From: Calycina herbarum
Taxonomy: Eukaryota > Ascomycota > Leotiomycetes > Helotiales > Pezizellaceae
DNA length: 64,000 nt
Assembly: GCA_001414485.1 (NCBI GenBank)
Contig: LLEY01000004.1
Location: 620,001 to 684,000, forward strand
Direction of reading: 5' to 3'
A program made the translations under genes and the position numbers. The notes beneath the pieces are model-generated. The model was given only the letters and a program-made list of their open reading frames with translations, did no database searches and was not told the origin of the DNA. This document shows, piece after piece, positions 34,574 through 49,479 of the stretch. Numbering within the stretch: position 1 is the stretch's first letter; every line of letters begins with the position of its first letter.

Positions 34574-35234
34574 TGGGAGGTAATTACCGAGGAGTGTTTC
34601 TTTAACTCAAAAGCAAATGGGGTGTTTAAGTAGACTCTACTACTTAGGTTTACTTTACTTCTGATGATTTCGAGATACTTGAGGCATATATTCCTGCTTT
34701 TTTGGTAAAGCTTGTGGATGGATGGATGTGATTTTCTCTCTCAAGGCACTTAATTTCATTCTTTTGGAATTGGTAGTGCTAAATCATTGAGGGATTATAT
34801 CATAGGGAGGTTTCCCGGATTTTTCTTTATTACTTTGCCTTGCCTAGTCGGAACTCAATAGAGGATGGATGGTATTGGTGGAACTCATTGACTAGAGTGG
34901 GGTTTTCTTTTCTTTTTGCCAAGACTCTGGGTAGATTGTTACTATTGACTTCTAGAAAGCTTCGGTACATATCACTTAATAGTTCTTTAGTAACGAACTT
35001 TACTTTGTAACTCTTTTAAAACTTTTTAACTACTAAGTAATAGAGACAAAAATACGGCTTTTGCTCTAAGAAGTTTCTTCTTTATCTCTAAAGTATAATA
35101 TAAAGTAATAAAATAAGTAGATAGTAGAAACTTTTGCTTATAGTCTTATGAAATTCGAGATAGATAGACCTATCTAAAAAGAGATATACTCTTAAAATAT
35201 ATATATCTTAGTATAAATATATAGAGAATATAAA
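34574..35234. other. Intergenic, becoming AT-rich toward the transposon island
   Basis: Normal composition to about 34930, then rapidly AT-rich up to the transposon end at 35235. No gene or repeat ends are seen outside the element, so the AT shift is probably mutation spreading from the repeat. Confidence 0.5.
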
Positions 35235-35236
35235 TA

Positions 35237-35282
35237 ACGTGTTTCACAAGCGAGTCGCCTACCTAAGCGAGTCGCCCACTTT
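35237..35282 (+). repeat. Left terminal inverted repeat of the Fot1/pogo-like element
   Basis: Begins at A 35237 after TA. Contains two copies of AAGCGAGTCGCCYAC in tandem. Differs from the right end only by transitions (three seen over 46 bases). Confidence 0.9.
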
Positions 35283-35359
35283 TTCAATCTAGTATTATTA
35301 CGATATAAAATACTTAATACCACACAAAGTTATTAAACTATAGAAGCTACCTAGTATTA

Positions 35360-36361
35360 TTTAGAACTTTCGCTATCTTCTACATCAAATATTTCTACCT
35401 AACAAGTACAAGAATTATACCTAGTTTTGCTACAACGGCTACAGTGCCTGTCTACGCGAACTCTCTTCCTAGACTCTTTACCTTATTTCTAGTCGCTAGT
35501 TTCCTCAAAAGTAATTAAATCAGCTACCTCGCCTACTATTAATGTCTCTTAACTCTTAATATACTTCCTCTTACAACTTTTACACTTAATTATAGCCTTA
35601 GTTATCTTATAAAGACTAGTAATTTCCTTACATATTAATACTATATTATACATCACCCTAGTAAAGCCTTTTTCGAGTTAATTAAGAGACTGAATAATAG
35701 AACTAGGTAACGAGTCTTAATATCTTTAAATCCGATCTCGAATAAGCGTTGATTAAGCTATTATTTCGCGTACGTTACTTAGTGTTTTAGGTGTTTATAG
35801 AGTGTCTTCTAGTATCGTTAGTATTAGCGTATAAAGCCTTAAATCAAGCTTTAATAAAACAGCTTCTAGGTTATGTAGGACTAGCCTAGCACCTTTAAAA
35901 CTCGTATAGATATTACCTTTCGTAAATACTTTATAAAAAGCTGTTTTAAACGCTAGAAGAAAGGTTTCTTTAATAATATAATTAATATAATTACGTGCTA
36001 AGCCTAATATCTTAGCTCTATACGCTCGCTTTAAAAGCAAGAAGCAGACTATATTAAGCGGCTGTAGTAGGTGCGATGAGTATAGAGGTATATAGAGAGT
36101 AATAATGTTTAAGTTTTTATAAAGTTACTAGAATTCGAGTAAGTTATAGCTTTTATAACTATTAATAATTAATAAACGGTATTCTCCTATACTTTACGCC
36201 TTTATATGTTTATTAAAATACTTTAACTATGTAACTCTAAGCTTATTATTTGTCTAGCCGTTGTCGCTAACCTTAATTACTTAATCGTGTAGTATATATA
36301 TGTCTTAGTACTAAGAAGAAATAAGTACTTTACCTACGAATATAATAAATAGTAGGATTGC
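35360..36361 (-). pseudogene. Fot1/pogo-like transposase, C-terminal part
   Basis: Reading on the minus strand from 36361, the DDE_1-superfamily text is recognisable with RIP stops: LLFIIFVGKV, then ITLYIPLYSSHLLQPLNIVCF (in fungi usually ...PPHSSHLLQPLDVGCF), then RAYRAKILGLARNYINYI, FTKGNIYTSFKGA and EDTL. Beyond it a C-terminal knuckle-like C-x2-C...C remnant ends near 35370. The longest surviving frame is 35795-36040. The Gypsy element entered directly after a Val-Asn-Val-Ile-Gly-x-Ala-Ile stretch. Confidence 0.8.
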
Positions 36362-36823
36362 TGTAACGAAACTCAAACGAACTAAACAAAGGTGACTAAG
36401 TCTCGAAGGTTAGTATATAGGTAAGAAGTACAGATATACTAGGTTGTTTACTTAGAAGTGAACTCGTTACTTATATTAAAGATATTAAATAAGATAATAA
36501 GATTAATAACTAAAGTTAAGTACGAAGCTCCTATCTAATAGCAGACGTGCTAGTCTTATATAGAACCTTTATTCCTAAGTATATCGCTTATATCGCTTAC
36601 GTTGCTTACGTCGCTCGCGATTAAGACGATTAGAGCGATGTAGGCGATCACGTTATATAACTATACGTGACTTCTAATATTACTATAATAGTAAGATCTT
36701 AAAATTCTAAATATCCTTTATATTACTAATTTCCTTCTATATTACCTTCTATTCCTAGATGTTATACCTTGTTCTATTAGAACGCTGTCTAGACTACTTA
36801 CTATATAACCGTGGTTTATAATA
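36362..36823 (-). repeat. Gypsy 3' LTR (462 bp)
   Basis: Aligns with the copy at 49861-50304, differing mainly by C-to-T and G-to-A transitions and by about 18 extra bases in a CGCTTAYGTTGCTTACGTCG-like mini-repeat near 36590-36612. Uniformly AT-shifted. Confidence 0.9.
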
Positions 36824-39800
36824 CTATCCTCTTCTTAGACTAGCGTGTCCCTACGCTTAAGTATAGCCTAAGAAAATATCGTTAAGAAGCTAGTAGCCTC
36901 CCTAGTTTCTATAATGTTGTTAATACCTCTCTTAAAAGATAAGCTTAAATAATATAGAACTCTTAACACTCTTTAAATCGAACGGTTAGAACGTGAAATG
37001 ATTCCTTATACTTGTTATATAAATGTAAAAACTAGTTATTAATATATTAGCGTTCCTAGTAGTTCTAAATACTCTAAGTATACTAGGAAGGGCAAATCTT
37101 ATAATATTGAATTATAAAATCGAATACTTTTAATTTTCGAGTAGGAATCTATTAATACTTAGAAGCAGTAGTTATAGTAGGAGGAAGAGATAGCTTATAA
37201 GGTTTAAGAAGAAGCTATGTAGAAAATCCTTTACCTACGAAAATAATAACGCTTCTTTATAGAGTAGTAGTAAGAGATGCTCTATCGTAGTCTTGCTAAC
37301 TTATAAGAGCTTAATAAAGCTGATAAGAAGGAAAGAGTAGAGAAGGAGAAAGAAGAGAGGGAATTAGAGATTACCTAGCTAGCGGCCTCTTCTTCTTCTA
37401 GCGACCCCGCTTTTGTTACTAAGCTAACTCTTAATTTAGCTTTCTTTAAGACTTTCTCTTCTAACTACGAGATATAGGTAACCCTAGGTTTTAGTAGTAG
37501 AACTTTTAAAGTTCCTCTAGGTAATAGTTAAGATTGCTTTTTAGCTCTTAAGTGTTTTCTAAGTATAGGTAATCTAACTATTTAATTAAGTACTTAACCT
37601 ATTCTCTAACTAGTTTATAGTTAAGAATCCTTTTAACTTCGTACTTAGTATTTAGGTTTACTAGTTAAATTTCTATGATTAGAGCTAGTAGTGCTCTTAG
37701 TAGTGCTGGTTTAAGTAAGGATATATAGAATACTAGGTAGATGTTTATTGTTTTTAGTAGTGTTAATTTATAATTTAAAGGTCTCTTAACTTATTTAATT
37801 TTAAATAGTCTAAGTTTTTTATAATCTAGTTTATTACTTAGTCTTTTTATATTAATGTTTTTCTATACTAAGTAGACTTTATCCCTCTCTTTTAGTATTA
37901 GCTCCTAACTACGTCGTTTATTATAGTAGTACGTGTTTCTTTTAGTAATAAACTATAAATCTTCTATAAGTTCCTTATATAATCTCTTAATTTTCAAGAC
38001 CTAAATACGAGTAAGCTGGTTATTAATAGTTATAGACAGCGGTTCTTAGTATACTGATAATTCGTATCTAAAGTTAGCGTAGAATAGTATAACAAGTGTT
38101 GTTTCTATTACTAAACTGTTATAGGTAAATTATACTAAGAGTAGTAGTTCTACCTAGTTGTTTTGTTAGTAGTTTATATAATAACGAAGGTATGTTTCTA
38201 CTACTTAGTTTATACGTTTGTTTCCTTTATTTATTTAAGAGTGAAAAGCTATAGAAAGTTTTCTTTTTATACCTAATTGTTTTATAAGAGCGATCTAAAA
38301 TTTAGAGATAAAGAGTTTATCTCTGTTTAAGAGTATTTCTTTAGGTAGTCTATATCTTAAGACTACTTCTCTAAGGAATACGAATACTAATTCCTTAGCT
38401 ATACTTAACTCTATATATACTATTAAAATTATATATTTTATAAGTTGTTCTATAATAACTAGGATTATATTATACTTAACTCTTGTTATTAGATCTTTGG
38501 ATTTTAGTAATTTAATAATAAAATCTATAGATATTAATTTCTAAGGTATTTATAGTATTAGAGTAGTGTTTATTTGTCTATAAGGAGTATAGTAGGAAGC
38601 CTTATTCCTAGTATAGGTATTATATTCTACTATTACCTCTTTAACTATTATAGATAATTAATTAATATAGTAGTATTATCTTATTCTTTAGAGAGTTCTA
38701 CGAATTCCTTAGTAACTATAAGTAGGCGTAGTATAGTATTCTTATATAAATTCTTTTATATACGAGCTAGGAACCTATAATTTCCCTTTTACGTACTAGT
38801 TATAACCTTTATATAAGTTCTGAATTTTGTCTATCTAGATATTATTTATTACTACTATCTTATATATAGTAGGTATTAAGTCTCTATTCTTAAGAGTTTT
38901 TAAGATTATAATCTTTTTATACTCTTTGTTTCTCTTATATCTAGGTTTTCGGCTAAGAGTATTAGCTCGAGTATTTAACGTTCCTTTTATATATTAAATA
39001 ATAATATTAAATCCTCTTAATATTTCTACCTATTTAGCTAACTATCTGGTTATAAGTTCCTTAGTTATTATAAATATCTTAAGATTCTTATAGTTAGATA
39101 GAATTATAACCTAGTATTTTACTAGCTATAAATAGATTCTCTAGTATTCTAAGACTAATACTATAGTAAGTAATTCTTTATTAAAGATGTTATAGTTTTA
39201 TTATACTAGGTTAAATGTTTTAGAATAATATATAATAGATATAAGTTTTCCCTTTTTATTTAGTTATAGGTGAATTATATTTATTAATATATTTAAGACG
39301 TCTGTTTCGATTATACTTAGTTTTTCTATATTAAAGTTATATAGAATAGGTTTTTCTATAAACCTTACTTTAATCCTTTAAAAAGCGTTCTTAGCTTGTT
39401 TATTTTAAATAAATTTAATAGCTTTCTTAACTAGTACTGTTATTAGTTTAGTAATCTTTATATAGTTTTATATAAATAGATAGTAGAAGTTTATAAATCT
39501 AAGAAAGGACTATATATCTTTTATATTCTCTAGTAACTTCTAGTTTAAGATGTCTTAGATCTTTACTAGATCTATTTCTATTTTTTCTAAGTTAAATACC
39601 TATTTTAAGAAAAGTGTCTAAGTTACTTCGAACTTGTATTTTAAGAGTTTTAATTAAGAGTTTACTTTTATAAGTTGTTATAAAACTTCTTTAACGTGTT
39701 TCTTATACTCTTCTTCTTTTTCTAAGAAGATTAATATATTATCTAAGTAATAGATTACGATTACTCTTAGAAGATCTCCTAAAATGTTATTATTTTATCT

Positions 39801-40562
39801 CTAATATATAGCTAGTATGTTATAAAGTCTAAATAGTATAACTATGTATTTATAAAGGCTTAATAGTAAGGCGAATACTATCTTCTATTTATCTCTAACT
39901 TTTATTTATATAAGTCTATAGGCGTTTTATTAATCTAGTTTTATAAATCGTACTATCTTACTTAACTTATCTTATAAGTATTAGCTTAGTAGTAGTAGAT
40001 AAGCGTCCTTAACTATAGTATAATTTACTTCTTAGTAATTAATATATACTCTCTTATCTAGGTTATCTTTCTTTTTAATAATAAGTATATTTAAGGTAAT
40101 TAGTAACTTAGATCTTCTAATATATCTCTTCTTAATACCTTCTTTTATATAACTTTCTATTCTCTTTAGGCTTTTCTAGTTATATAACTAAAGCTTCTAC
40201 TTTAAGAGGTAATAACTCTCTTTTAATTTAATCTTATAATCCTATAAGTAATGTTCTAGCAAAGCTTATAAGTCTTCTAGGTTTTTAGACAAAGCTTTAA
40301 ATTCTCTATACTATATAGGTATTTTATTATTAGCTTTCTTACTAACCTGTAGAGGACCTTAGGTAAGGTGTCCTAGTACTTTAAAAGAGGTAGCGCTAAC
40401 CTTGTTCTAGTCTTAAAGTTATAAACATAAACATATATATTTATATTAACTAAAAGTTATTATTCTAGCTTTTTAGTCGATTTCTAGATTATGTTCTTAA
40501 ATCTATAGTATACTAAGTATTACTTTCTTACTTCCTATTTTAATAATATTAAATTATATATC

Positions 40563-40732
40563 TGTTGTTATATAAGTGAATGAGCCTCTGACTCATATCT
40601 ATCCACGTGATTAGCACGCTAGTACCACGCTAGCACAAGCATAAATAGTCGTACTTCGAGTACCTAGAATAGGAACAGAGAATATAATACGTATATATAA
40701 CTAGACAGATTTATAACCAAGTTATACTAACA
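40563..40732 (+). repeat. Copia 5' LTR (170 bp)
   Basis: Starts TGTTGTTATATAAGTGAATG and ends ACTAACA. About 95 percent identical to the 3' LTR by eye; all differences seen are transitions. Confidence 0.9.
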
Positions 40733-43700
40733 CTGATTAGTATTACGCGTAGATTAGATCACTTAGTTATAAGCTTACTTATACTCACCATAGTTAAGTG
40801 TCTTTAGCTAACTGAACGTTGAGAGTGGTACTGTTACACGCTGTAGCCTACTACTACGTATAATCCTCTAACCTTGTTTAGATTTGATTATATAAGTATA
40901 CTATCCTACGCTTTGCCCTAGGATTTGTATAACGTATAACCTTTAAGACGAATCCACCTTATATTAAGATTACGGACTTGGAATCGCTTATTACTTTAAC
41001 TCCTTTATATTTACTTATAAACTAAGTCTTATAGATTCACTTATATTAACTTATTAAGTAAATCACCTATACCTCCGATTTACTAAAAAGAAGTAGAAGG
41101 AATCTAGTTACCTAAAGCACTACTCTAAACCTTTAAGAAAGTCGACTACCAGCTATTGTTTAAGCTATCCGACCTTTTATAGCGAGATTCTATAAAGTAT
41201 CCTAGGAAGTACGATTATTAGACCTTTCCTATCCCGATTACGTTTAGTACTAGGATTATACTACTATTAACACTACGAATACTATAACCATTAATACCTA
41301 ATAATACTATAGTAACTAAAGGAACCGGAACAGAAGAAGGCTGTTAGAAGCCCGATTTAGAAACCGTAGACAGTAATACTCTTAACGCTTACGTACGAGA
41401 TTATATAGACGAATACCAAGTAGGAAAGGAATGTAATACTACTTTATAAGAGGCTTTTTAAGAAGACTTTGAAGGATAGAACCTCGAATACTTTAAGATA
41501 ATTATATCTACTCGATATACTAGCGGTCTTCGAAGAACCTTCCGATTAAGAGATGTATATATAGAAGATCTTTATAGAAGAGAAAGCGGTGGAGTGGTAT
41601 AGGCTTTATATAATACCTTAACAGAGGAGGAGAAGACGCTAGTACCTTATAAGGAACTTAAGAAGATTAAGTCTAAGGGAGAGGTTCTATCTAAGGAATT
41701 AAGATAGCGCTTAAAGAATCCTTATAAGAATCCTCTGAATATTAAGGAATTTGTTAACGAAGGAGACACTATTATACTATTACTTAGTAAGTTAAGAAAG
41801 ATAAGTAAATCGGTCTTTCTAGTAATACTATTAAAGTCTTCAAAGATACTAGTAAAGAAGGCACTAGTAACTCTAGCTTCTAAGATAACATCTAAATCGA
41901 CACTGTCTAAGACCCCTTCTAAGACCCCTTCTAAATTAAGTAATAAATTAATAATAAAGAAGTTACTTTTAGAGGCACTTAAGAGAGCTAAGCGAGAAAA
42001 GAAGAAGGGTAAATCGTTAAAGTATAACCTAGAATCTTCTAACAATTCTTCTTCTTCTTCTTCCTCTAAAAGCTCTTCTAACGAATTAGACTACGAGGAT
42101 CTAGATGATGACGAAGAGGGCGATTTAGACGATGATAGAGATGATAGAAGTAATAGAGAAGATAGAGATGTTAACAAAAGACAAAAGGTAAAAGGAGATT
42201 AATACACTCTTAGAAATCTTATAAGAGTATATATATCTAACGATATTAAGTTTAGAGGCTAGGGAGAGAATCTCAACCTTAAGCTAGCAGTGTTTATAGA
42301 TAAATACTAGATGTATAGACTTTAAAAGAAGGCGTATAAGAAGGCTTTTTCTATAATACTTAAGAGAGACGCCTAGGAATTTTATTATATAGAAGTTATC
42401 GATATTATTAACAAACTCACTTTTAAAGCACTTTATAGTAAATTTAAGAAGCAATACTAGGACCTTAATTATATCTAGAACACCTTAATAAAATAGAATA
42501 ATACTACGTTTAAGGAATATAAGAGAAAGTATCTAGATAAGCCTATTCTTAAAGTCTTTGAAAAGATATACGAAAGACTATAACAGATTAAGTATAAACT
42601 TCTAAAACATATATATAAGAAAGAGGAATTCGCTAATAAGCTTCTTCTAGCTTGTTATAGATGCGAAGAAGTATCTTATACAGTGTTAAAACTACTAAAG
42701 AAGCTAAAGCTTTCGCTTATAACCTATTCTATTAAATCGGTACTTAGTATATAGTAGAACCTACATCCAAAAGTGGAAGTATTTATAGCTAAAGACGATA
42801 AGGAAGATAACGATGTTAACGTAAATCTTATAGACCGAATATTACAAACGAATATAGGATTAAAAGGGAATAACTTCTATAGAGGATTCTATAGATCTAT
42901 AAATCGGTCTACGCTAAGTACGTTAAATACGAATACTCGACTAGTAAATGTCTCGCCTAATTTAAAGTATAGAATATATACAAAACCTAATTATTAGTCT
43001 ACGAATTACTCTAAGCTAAGTTAGGACAAATAGGAGAATAAGTGGAAGTCTAGATATACTAAGAGATATAGAAAGCCACTCCCTTATTATAGATATAGAC
43101 AGTATCTTATAGGATACGAAGGTACTAAGCTAGATAAGGATATATCTAAAGAGATCGCTATAATAATTATTAAAGACAATATAGACGATATTATTAAGAA
43201 TTATATCACTAAGTATAAAGAGATCGTTATCTTAGAAGCTTAATATATTATAGATAACTTAACCAGCTCTGTATACGAACACGCTAGTAGTAGATTACTA
43301 CCACTTCTATATAGGGAAATCTTAACTTCAGTTCCTAGTACTAAGAGATATTACTATAATAAGTTATTTAGTATTATAATCGATATAAGAGCTGTAAAGA
43401 AGTCTACTATCGGTTATAACTAGTATCTTATATTTAATACTATCGAAAAGACCCCTATTTATAACAGCTAGAAGATTAACATTAAATTCAGCGTTAGAAT
43501 AGGCACTTTAATTAGTTTAATATTCGTAGATATACCGATCGGTTTAATCGAATTCTACGTACTATATATAGACACGCTATTCCTACTTTGCCTTAATAAC
43601 ATAGATACGCTAGAAGTTATATTTAATAACCTTAGCAACACTCTTATAATAAGTAATAGACACGAAGTCTCAGTCGTATAACGATTCGGTCATCCTTTTA

Positions 43701-46700
43701 TAATATAGGACAACACTTTATCTACTATAATTTAAGAGTTTCCTTGTCTTTTAAGTAAGCAAGAGTTACGTCGTTTATATAAGTAATTCGGATATCTATC
43801 TATACTAAAATTATAGACACTTCTTAAGTATGCCGGCTACGACGTTAATATCGACATTCTATAGCATCTTATAAAGTACTATAAGCTATACTAGAAGTAT
43901 AGAAAGTCTCTAAGACGCTTTTGATTTACTTTATACGATGATGTTATATTTAACTTTCGGATATACGTCGATATATTCTTTATAGACGAAGAAGCAGTTC
44001 TATATATTATAGACGAAGCTACTCGCTTTTAAGCTAGTAGATAGTTAAAGACTATGAAGGCAAAGCACGTCTAAGATAAGTTAAAGGAATGCTAGATAGA
44101 CGTCTATTTAGGACCTCCGGATGTTATTACTATAGATACTAGAACCAACTTCGTAAGTAAGGAATTCAACGAATACGTAAGAGCCGCGGGAAGTACAGTA
44201 GAAAGTATTCTAGTAGAAGTACACCAATCGGTCGGAATCGTTGAACGATACTATAGACTAGTATAACGAGTATATTAAGTAATATACGAAGACTGTCTAG
44301 ATCTTATAAAAGAGACAGCTCTTTAGATAGTATTTAAGGCTATCAACGACACAGCTAGACTGAATAGATTAGTTCCTACTATACTAGTATTTAGAGCTTA
44401 CCCTCGAATGACTTAATAGGACGCCCCTTCTTCTAATAATATTAGACGAGCTAATACGGTTAAGCAAGCTTCTTAAGAAGTTGCGAAGTACTATACTAAG
44501 AGACAAGTTAACAACGCTCTTAATACTCGTAATAGACTGTTAAATCACCTAAAAGATACACTTCTTAGATCTAACGTATAGGTCTAGAGAGAGATACTAA
44601 ATAAGAAGGGTAAATAGATAGGACTATATTAGCTTTTAAGTATCGAAAATAAGGATGTTGTTATTATACTAAATAGTAGTATAAGATTCTAATCTATAGT
44701 AGTAAAGCCTCGATTTAGTAAAATTATTAAAGAGCTAGAGCCCTTAATTCTAGAAACATTACAAAGTAATAGTTAAGACTAGGATACTAATCTAAGAGAA
44801 AGACTTATAGAATTACTACTAAAGAGAGGACGTGGAAGACCTTGAAAGAAGCTAGCTAAAGAAGAAGAAGCTAAAGTATACGTTATTAACATATATAGTA
44901 TTTCTTAAGATTACTAGTAACTTAACGATTTTAGAGACTTCGATATTAAGATATTTATGTCGATCAATGATACGGTTTATATGAATTATACTAATTCTTA
45001 TAGACTAGAGATTAACAGATTAATCGAAAGAGGTATAATAAAGTTTATTACTCTAGATAAGTTACTAAATAGCGCTAATCTTTTTAATTTACGATTTATT
45101 AACTAAGTTAAATTCCGTAGTACAAATAAAGCCTTTAAAAAGTTACGATTTATAGTATATATATAGAACGATTTAGCTAAGAAGATAGTACTTACTTAGT
45201 CGCCTACGATTTAATATATAAGTATAAGAATTATTCTTATTATCGCGGCTTTATATCTATATCTCGACCTTCTTTTATATAATATTATCTAAGTATATAC
45301 TTAGTCTAAGAGTAAGCTATAACTATACTGTCGAAAGTTTATACAACTACTAAAGGATATACTAGAATAGATTAGATTATTAATCGAGATATTACTACTA
45401 TTATATAGTATTCTAGAAGCCGGATTATACTAGTTCGCCACTTACTATAAATTCCTTCTTGAATTCCTTAGAATAACCTAATTAATATTCGATCCTTGTC
45501 TACTATTAGTAAATGAAACTAGATACTTTAGGATTATTAGATTATAAACTAACGATATACTTATCTTAGGAGACAGCACCTTTATTAAGGAAGAAGATGC
45601 TAAGAGAAAGGAAGCCAAGTTCGACGCTAAGGAAAGAGAAGAGCTTATAGTCGATTACGCTTTAAAATTCAATAGAGGTATTATTATATACTAGAAAGAC
45701 AGATCAATACTTTTAACCTAGGATTACACTAAGGACCTTAAGCTAGTAAGCACCGAATCGATCAAATTAAAGAGCTCTTACAAGGATATATACTACAACG
45801 TTACTACAAGAGATTAATTTATTACATAGCGTGCTCGAGGAGCCTACCTTACAACTATATTATAACCGGAAGCAGCCTTTACACTGTCTTTTACCGCCTA
45901 GTCGACTAATCCACTTCTAAAAGACGTTGAAGCTTTAAATAAGGTTCTACAGTAGTAAATAGAGAATATAGAGCGTAGACTTAAGTTTATTACTTTAGAT
46001 CATTCCTCGCTTAAGCTTATACTTTTTACCGATTCCTCCTTTATAAATAACAACGATTACACTTCCTAGATTAGATACGTAATTATATTAGCCGACGCTG
46101 CTAATAATAGTAACATCGTCTATTAGTCCTCTACTAAGTGTAAGAGAGTTACTAGAAGTATTCTAGCAGCTGAATTATATACTTTAAGCAACGGTTTCGA
46201 TATAGCAAGAGTTATTAAATCTATAATAGAATCGATGCTTAAGATTAAGATTCTACTTATTATTTATACTAACTCTAAGAGTGTTTACGAGTGTCTGGTA
46301 AAGCTTAGCACTACTAAGGAGAAGCGTTTAATAATCGATATTATATATCTAAGACAAGCCTATAAAAGGCGTAAGATATCGGAAGTTAAATAGATCGATA
46401 GAGACAGTAATCCTATAGACGCTATAACTAAAGCTACAGCTTATAATGCTTTAACCCAGCTAATTAATACGAATAAGATTACTATTAAAGTTACAGAATA
46501 GGTTAAGAGAGACGAAGTAGTTATAGAAGATATTAACGACGGTGGTAGTAGTAGAAGTAAAGGGAATTTGTTACTGGAATAAGACGCTAGATAGAGCGCT
46601 CTTATTAGTTAGGGATACGAAGGGAGGATTTTAATTGGTTAGATTATAGATAGATTAATATAACCGATTTAAGCACTACGCTCTTGTTATAGAGGACTAC

Positions 46701-46721
46701 TACCTTTCAGGAAGTTGCCAG

Positions 46722-46891
46722 TGTCGTTATATAGGTGAATGAGCCTCTGACTCATATCCATCCACGTGACTAGCACGCTAGTACCACGCTAGCACAAGTA
46801 TAAATAGTCGTACTTCGAGTACCTAGAATAGGAATAGAGAATACAATACGTATATATAACCAGACAGATTTATAACCAAGTTATACTAATA
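46722..46891 (+). repeat. Copia 3' LTR (170 bp)
   Basis: Starts TGTCGTTATATAGGTGAATG and ends ACTAATA, where the terminal CA has become TA. Followed by the target duplication ATATC. Confidence 0.9.
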
Positions 46892-49173
46892 ATATCTAAG
46901 TAGTGTTTTTTAATATTAACTTTCGTTAGAATAGTTTACTAATTAATAATCTTATTTTAATATATAATATCTATTCTATTAACTACTCTTAGTTAATATA
47001 GTCTTATCTTTTTAATTAGAACGTTTAGCTTCTTTTAAGCTATTAGGGAAATAAAGTTACTTATTACTCCTAAGTCTATTATAACTTATAACTTTTTCTC
47101 TTTTATTTCTATAGTTATTACTAACTGTCTTTCTTCTAAAGTAGTATTTAATTTTACTTTAATATATTAGACTTTAAAAGATCGATTTTCTTAATTATAA
47201 TTCTTTCTCTCCTTATTCTTATACTATAAGAAGAATCTTACTCTTTCTTTATTAGCGTATACTACCTTATATACTAATTTATATTCTACGATTCTTATAG
47301 TTTTAGGAATTCTTCTTATAAATCGCTTTAGTGTTTGTTTATAATTATATTAAATCTATTTATAACTAGTTTCTAAAATAGCTTCTATAGACTATAGTTC
47401 TCCTATATATAAATAATCTAAAGTAGCTTCTAGTATACTTATCTCTAGTTTTATATAGTAAACTTTAAATATATAGTTCTTTAAATTCTTTTCCTTAACT
47501 ATCTAAATCTAGGACTAAAGAAAGAATACTACTCCTTCTTTATCTAATAATACTACTTCGTATATTTAATAATATTCTACTATTCTAGTAGGTTTTAGTA
47601 ATATTCCTTTAAACTGCTTCTATAATAACTAGTCTAAGGTTAGACTTAGTTTATATTATATCTATTATACTATCGTTTCTTAAACTGTTTTTATAAACTA
47701 TAGTTCTTCTATTAATAGATAGTATAATTCTTCTAGTTCTATTTTAGCTTATCTAGTTATATCGAGCTCTTTTTACTCCTAGAATAGTATACTAAATAGT
47801 TATTATAAGTCGTATTTTTTAAATACTAGCCTATTATTTCTAATTAATATAACTATAATATATTACTTAAATTCCTTTAGTATAATATCTTTAGATAGTG
47901 TCCTAAGAAAAGAGGTTTTAATTTATCTCTTAAATCCTATTAAAACTTACTATATCTATATACTAATCTAATCTAAAATATTATATATTCTCTATATATC
48001 CTTTACTTTAAGGTAGCTAGGTTTTTTAACTAGTTGTTATTTATATTCTAGTTCTTTCCCTTTAATAGTTTTCCTTCTAGTAATTAGACTAACTAGAGTT
48101 ATTGTTTTAAGGTTATTACTTATAACTATATATGTTATTAAGATAGTTAGGTTAACTCCTTATATTATATAAGGACTTTAGAAGTCTAGTTTCTAATTAT
48201 TAATATATATCTATTAATTCCCTTATTTAAATATTCTAATAAAAGCCTAAGTTTCTCTAACTTTAAGGTCTTTATTTCTAACTTCTCCTTCTATACTAGA
48301 AGATAAGTCTAATATCTCTAAAGAACTAGTTAATAGTAGTAATTTATATTCTACTTAAAAAGGTTACTTAGATTCTATTACTAATTATATATTATAATAT
48401 TCTTTAAGAAGTAGATCTCTATTATTATTAGTATCTTAAATACTACTAACTCCTTCGTTATTTTCAATCTAGGTTCTATATCCTTATACTTTAAGCTCCT
48501 TATTTATAAGTTTAATATAATCAGTTAAGACTACCTATTATTAAATAGTAGTATTAATTTGTTTCTTTCCCTTAGAGTCTTTCTTCTTACTATACTTATT
48601 TACTCTATAACCTAGTAGGCTATAATTATAATACAAGTTCTACTTATATTAACGATTTCGCTCTTCCTAGAAAAGTCCTTCTTTCTTTAGAAAGGTTTTC
48701 TTCTATATAGCGTTTATCTCCTTACTATGTTTATTAGTATAAGAGTGCTTCTACTTCCTTAACACTTTACTCTTTTCCTTATATCTAGGGTTACTCTTTC
48801 TAAATTTATATAGGCAGTTATTTAGCTAGACAACTTCCTTAATTATACTTATAATAGTTAAGAACTATATATTCTACTTAGCTATTTCTTTATAAATATA
48901 TACTTTTAATCCTCTATAAAAGAGTTCTATAAGAGTAATAGTATCCTATCTTAACTTTATCTTATAATATTAAAATTCGTTAGTATAATCTATTACTAAT
49001 CCGGTTTAGTATAACTCTAAAAGCTTGTATATAGCTATTCGGATTATATTAAAGTCTTTAAAAACTTTCTTAATAGTTACTTTAAATCCTCTTTAAGATT
49101 TAAATATAATCTTAGTTAATTCTATCTTTCTACCTTTATCCTTATTCTTAAAGAAGTCCTCTAAGTATAGCTA

Positions 49174-49479
49174 TGTAACGGCACGAAACAGACAATACTA
49201 TGAAAGAGGCATATGGAAGTGCGTTCCGTAGAATAACATGCTTGGATACTAGGCTCTAAACACGAAGGAAAAGATCAAATTGACCTTTCCCGATACTGAG
49301 GGTAAGGGCATCTATATACAAAAGGGTTCGGACAATAACAATAGACTCGGACATTCCGATACTCGAATACGTAATCCTTACATTCCACGTAACCCTTGGC
49401 ATTCCTATACCCTGAACCGTATCCTATCTGGTACGTATACAACCTTGGCAACTCTTATTCTTGATAGCGGGCTATCACA
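49174..49479. mobile_element. Solo-LTR-like insertion inside Gypsy gag, normal base composition
   Basis: 306 bp from TGTAACGGCACGAAACAG to GCGGGCTATCACA, flanked by AGCTA on both sides (49169-49173, 49480-49484). TG...CA ends plus a 5-bp duplication are those of an LTR. It contains no retrotransposon protein. Its composition is close to normal although everything around it is AT-shifted, so it entered late or escaped RIP because it is short. The open frame at 49280-49510 crosses its right border and is not a gene. Confidence 0.75.

Larger units (their letters stand above)
40563..46891 (+). mobile_element. Ty1/Copia LTR retrotransposon nested in the Gypsy element
   Basis: 6.3 kb, flanked by identical 5-bp duplications ATATC (40558-40562, 46892-46896) and by 170-bp LTRs. 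Plus-strand domain order is gag with an acidic, serine-rich region (about 41700-42200), a knuckle remnant (about 43081), a GAG-pre-integrase zinc region (about 43770-43920), integrase (about 43930-44300, YVDIFFIDEEAVLYIIDEAT and GPPDVITIDT), reverse transcriptase (about 44950-45830) and RNase H (about 45960-46480, LKLILFTDSSF). Integrase before RT defines Ty1/Copia. All frames carry many stops at former Gln, Trp and Arg codons. No protein can be made. Confidence 0.9.

Noticed and set aside
41722..42045. Open frame on the minus strand within the Copia element
   Set aside because: It is the antisense of the acidic, serine-rich gag region on the plus strand, which fits the element's orientation and domain order.
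42773..42997. Plus-strand open frame of 74 codons
   Set aside because: It is a surviving stretch of the Copia gag polyprotein between RIP stops, not a separate gene.
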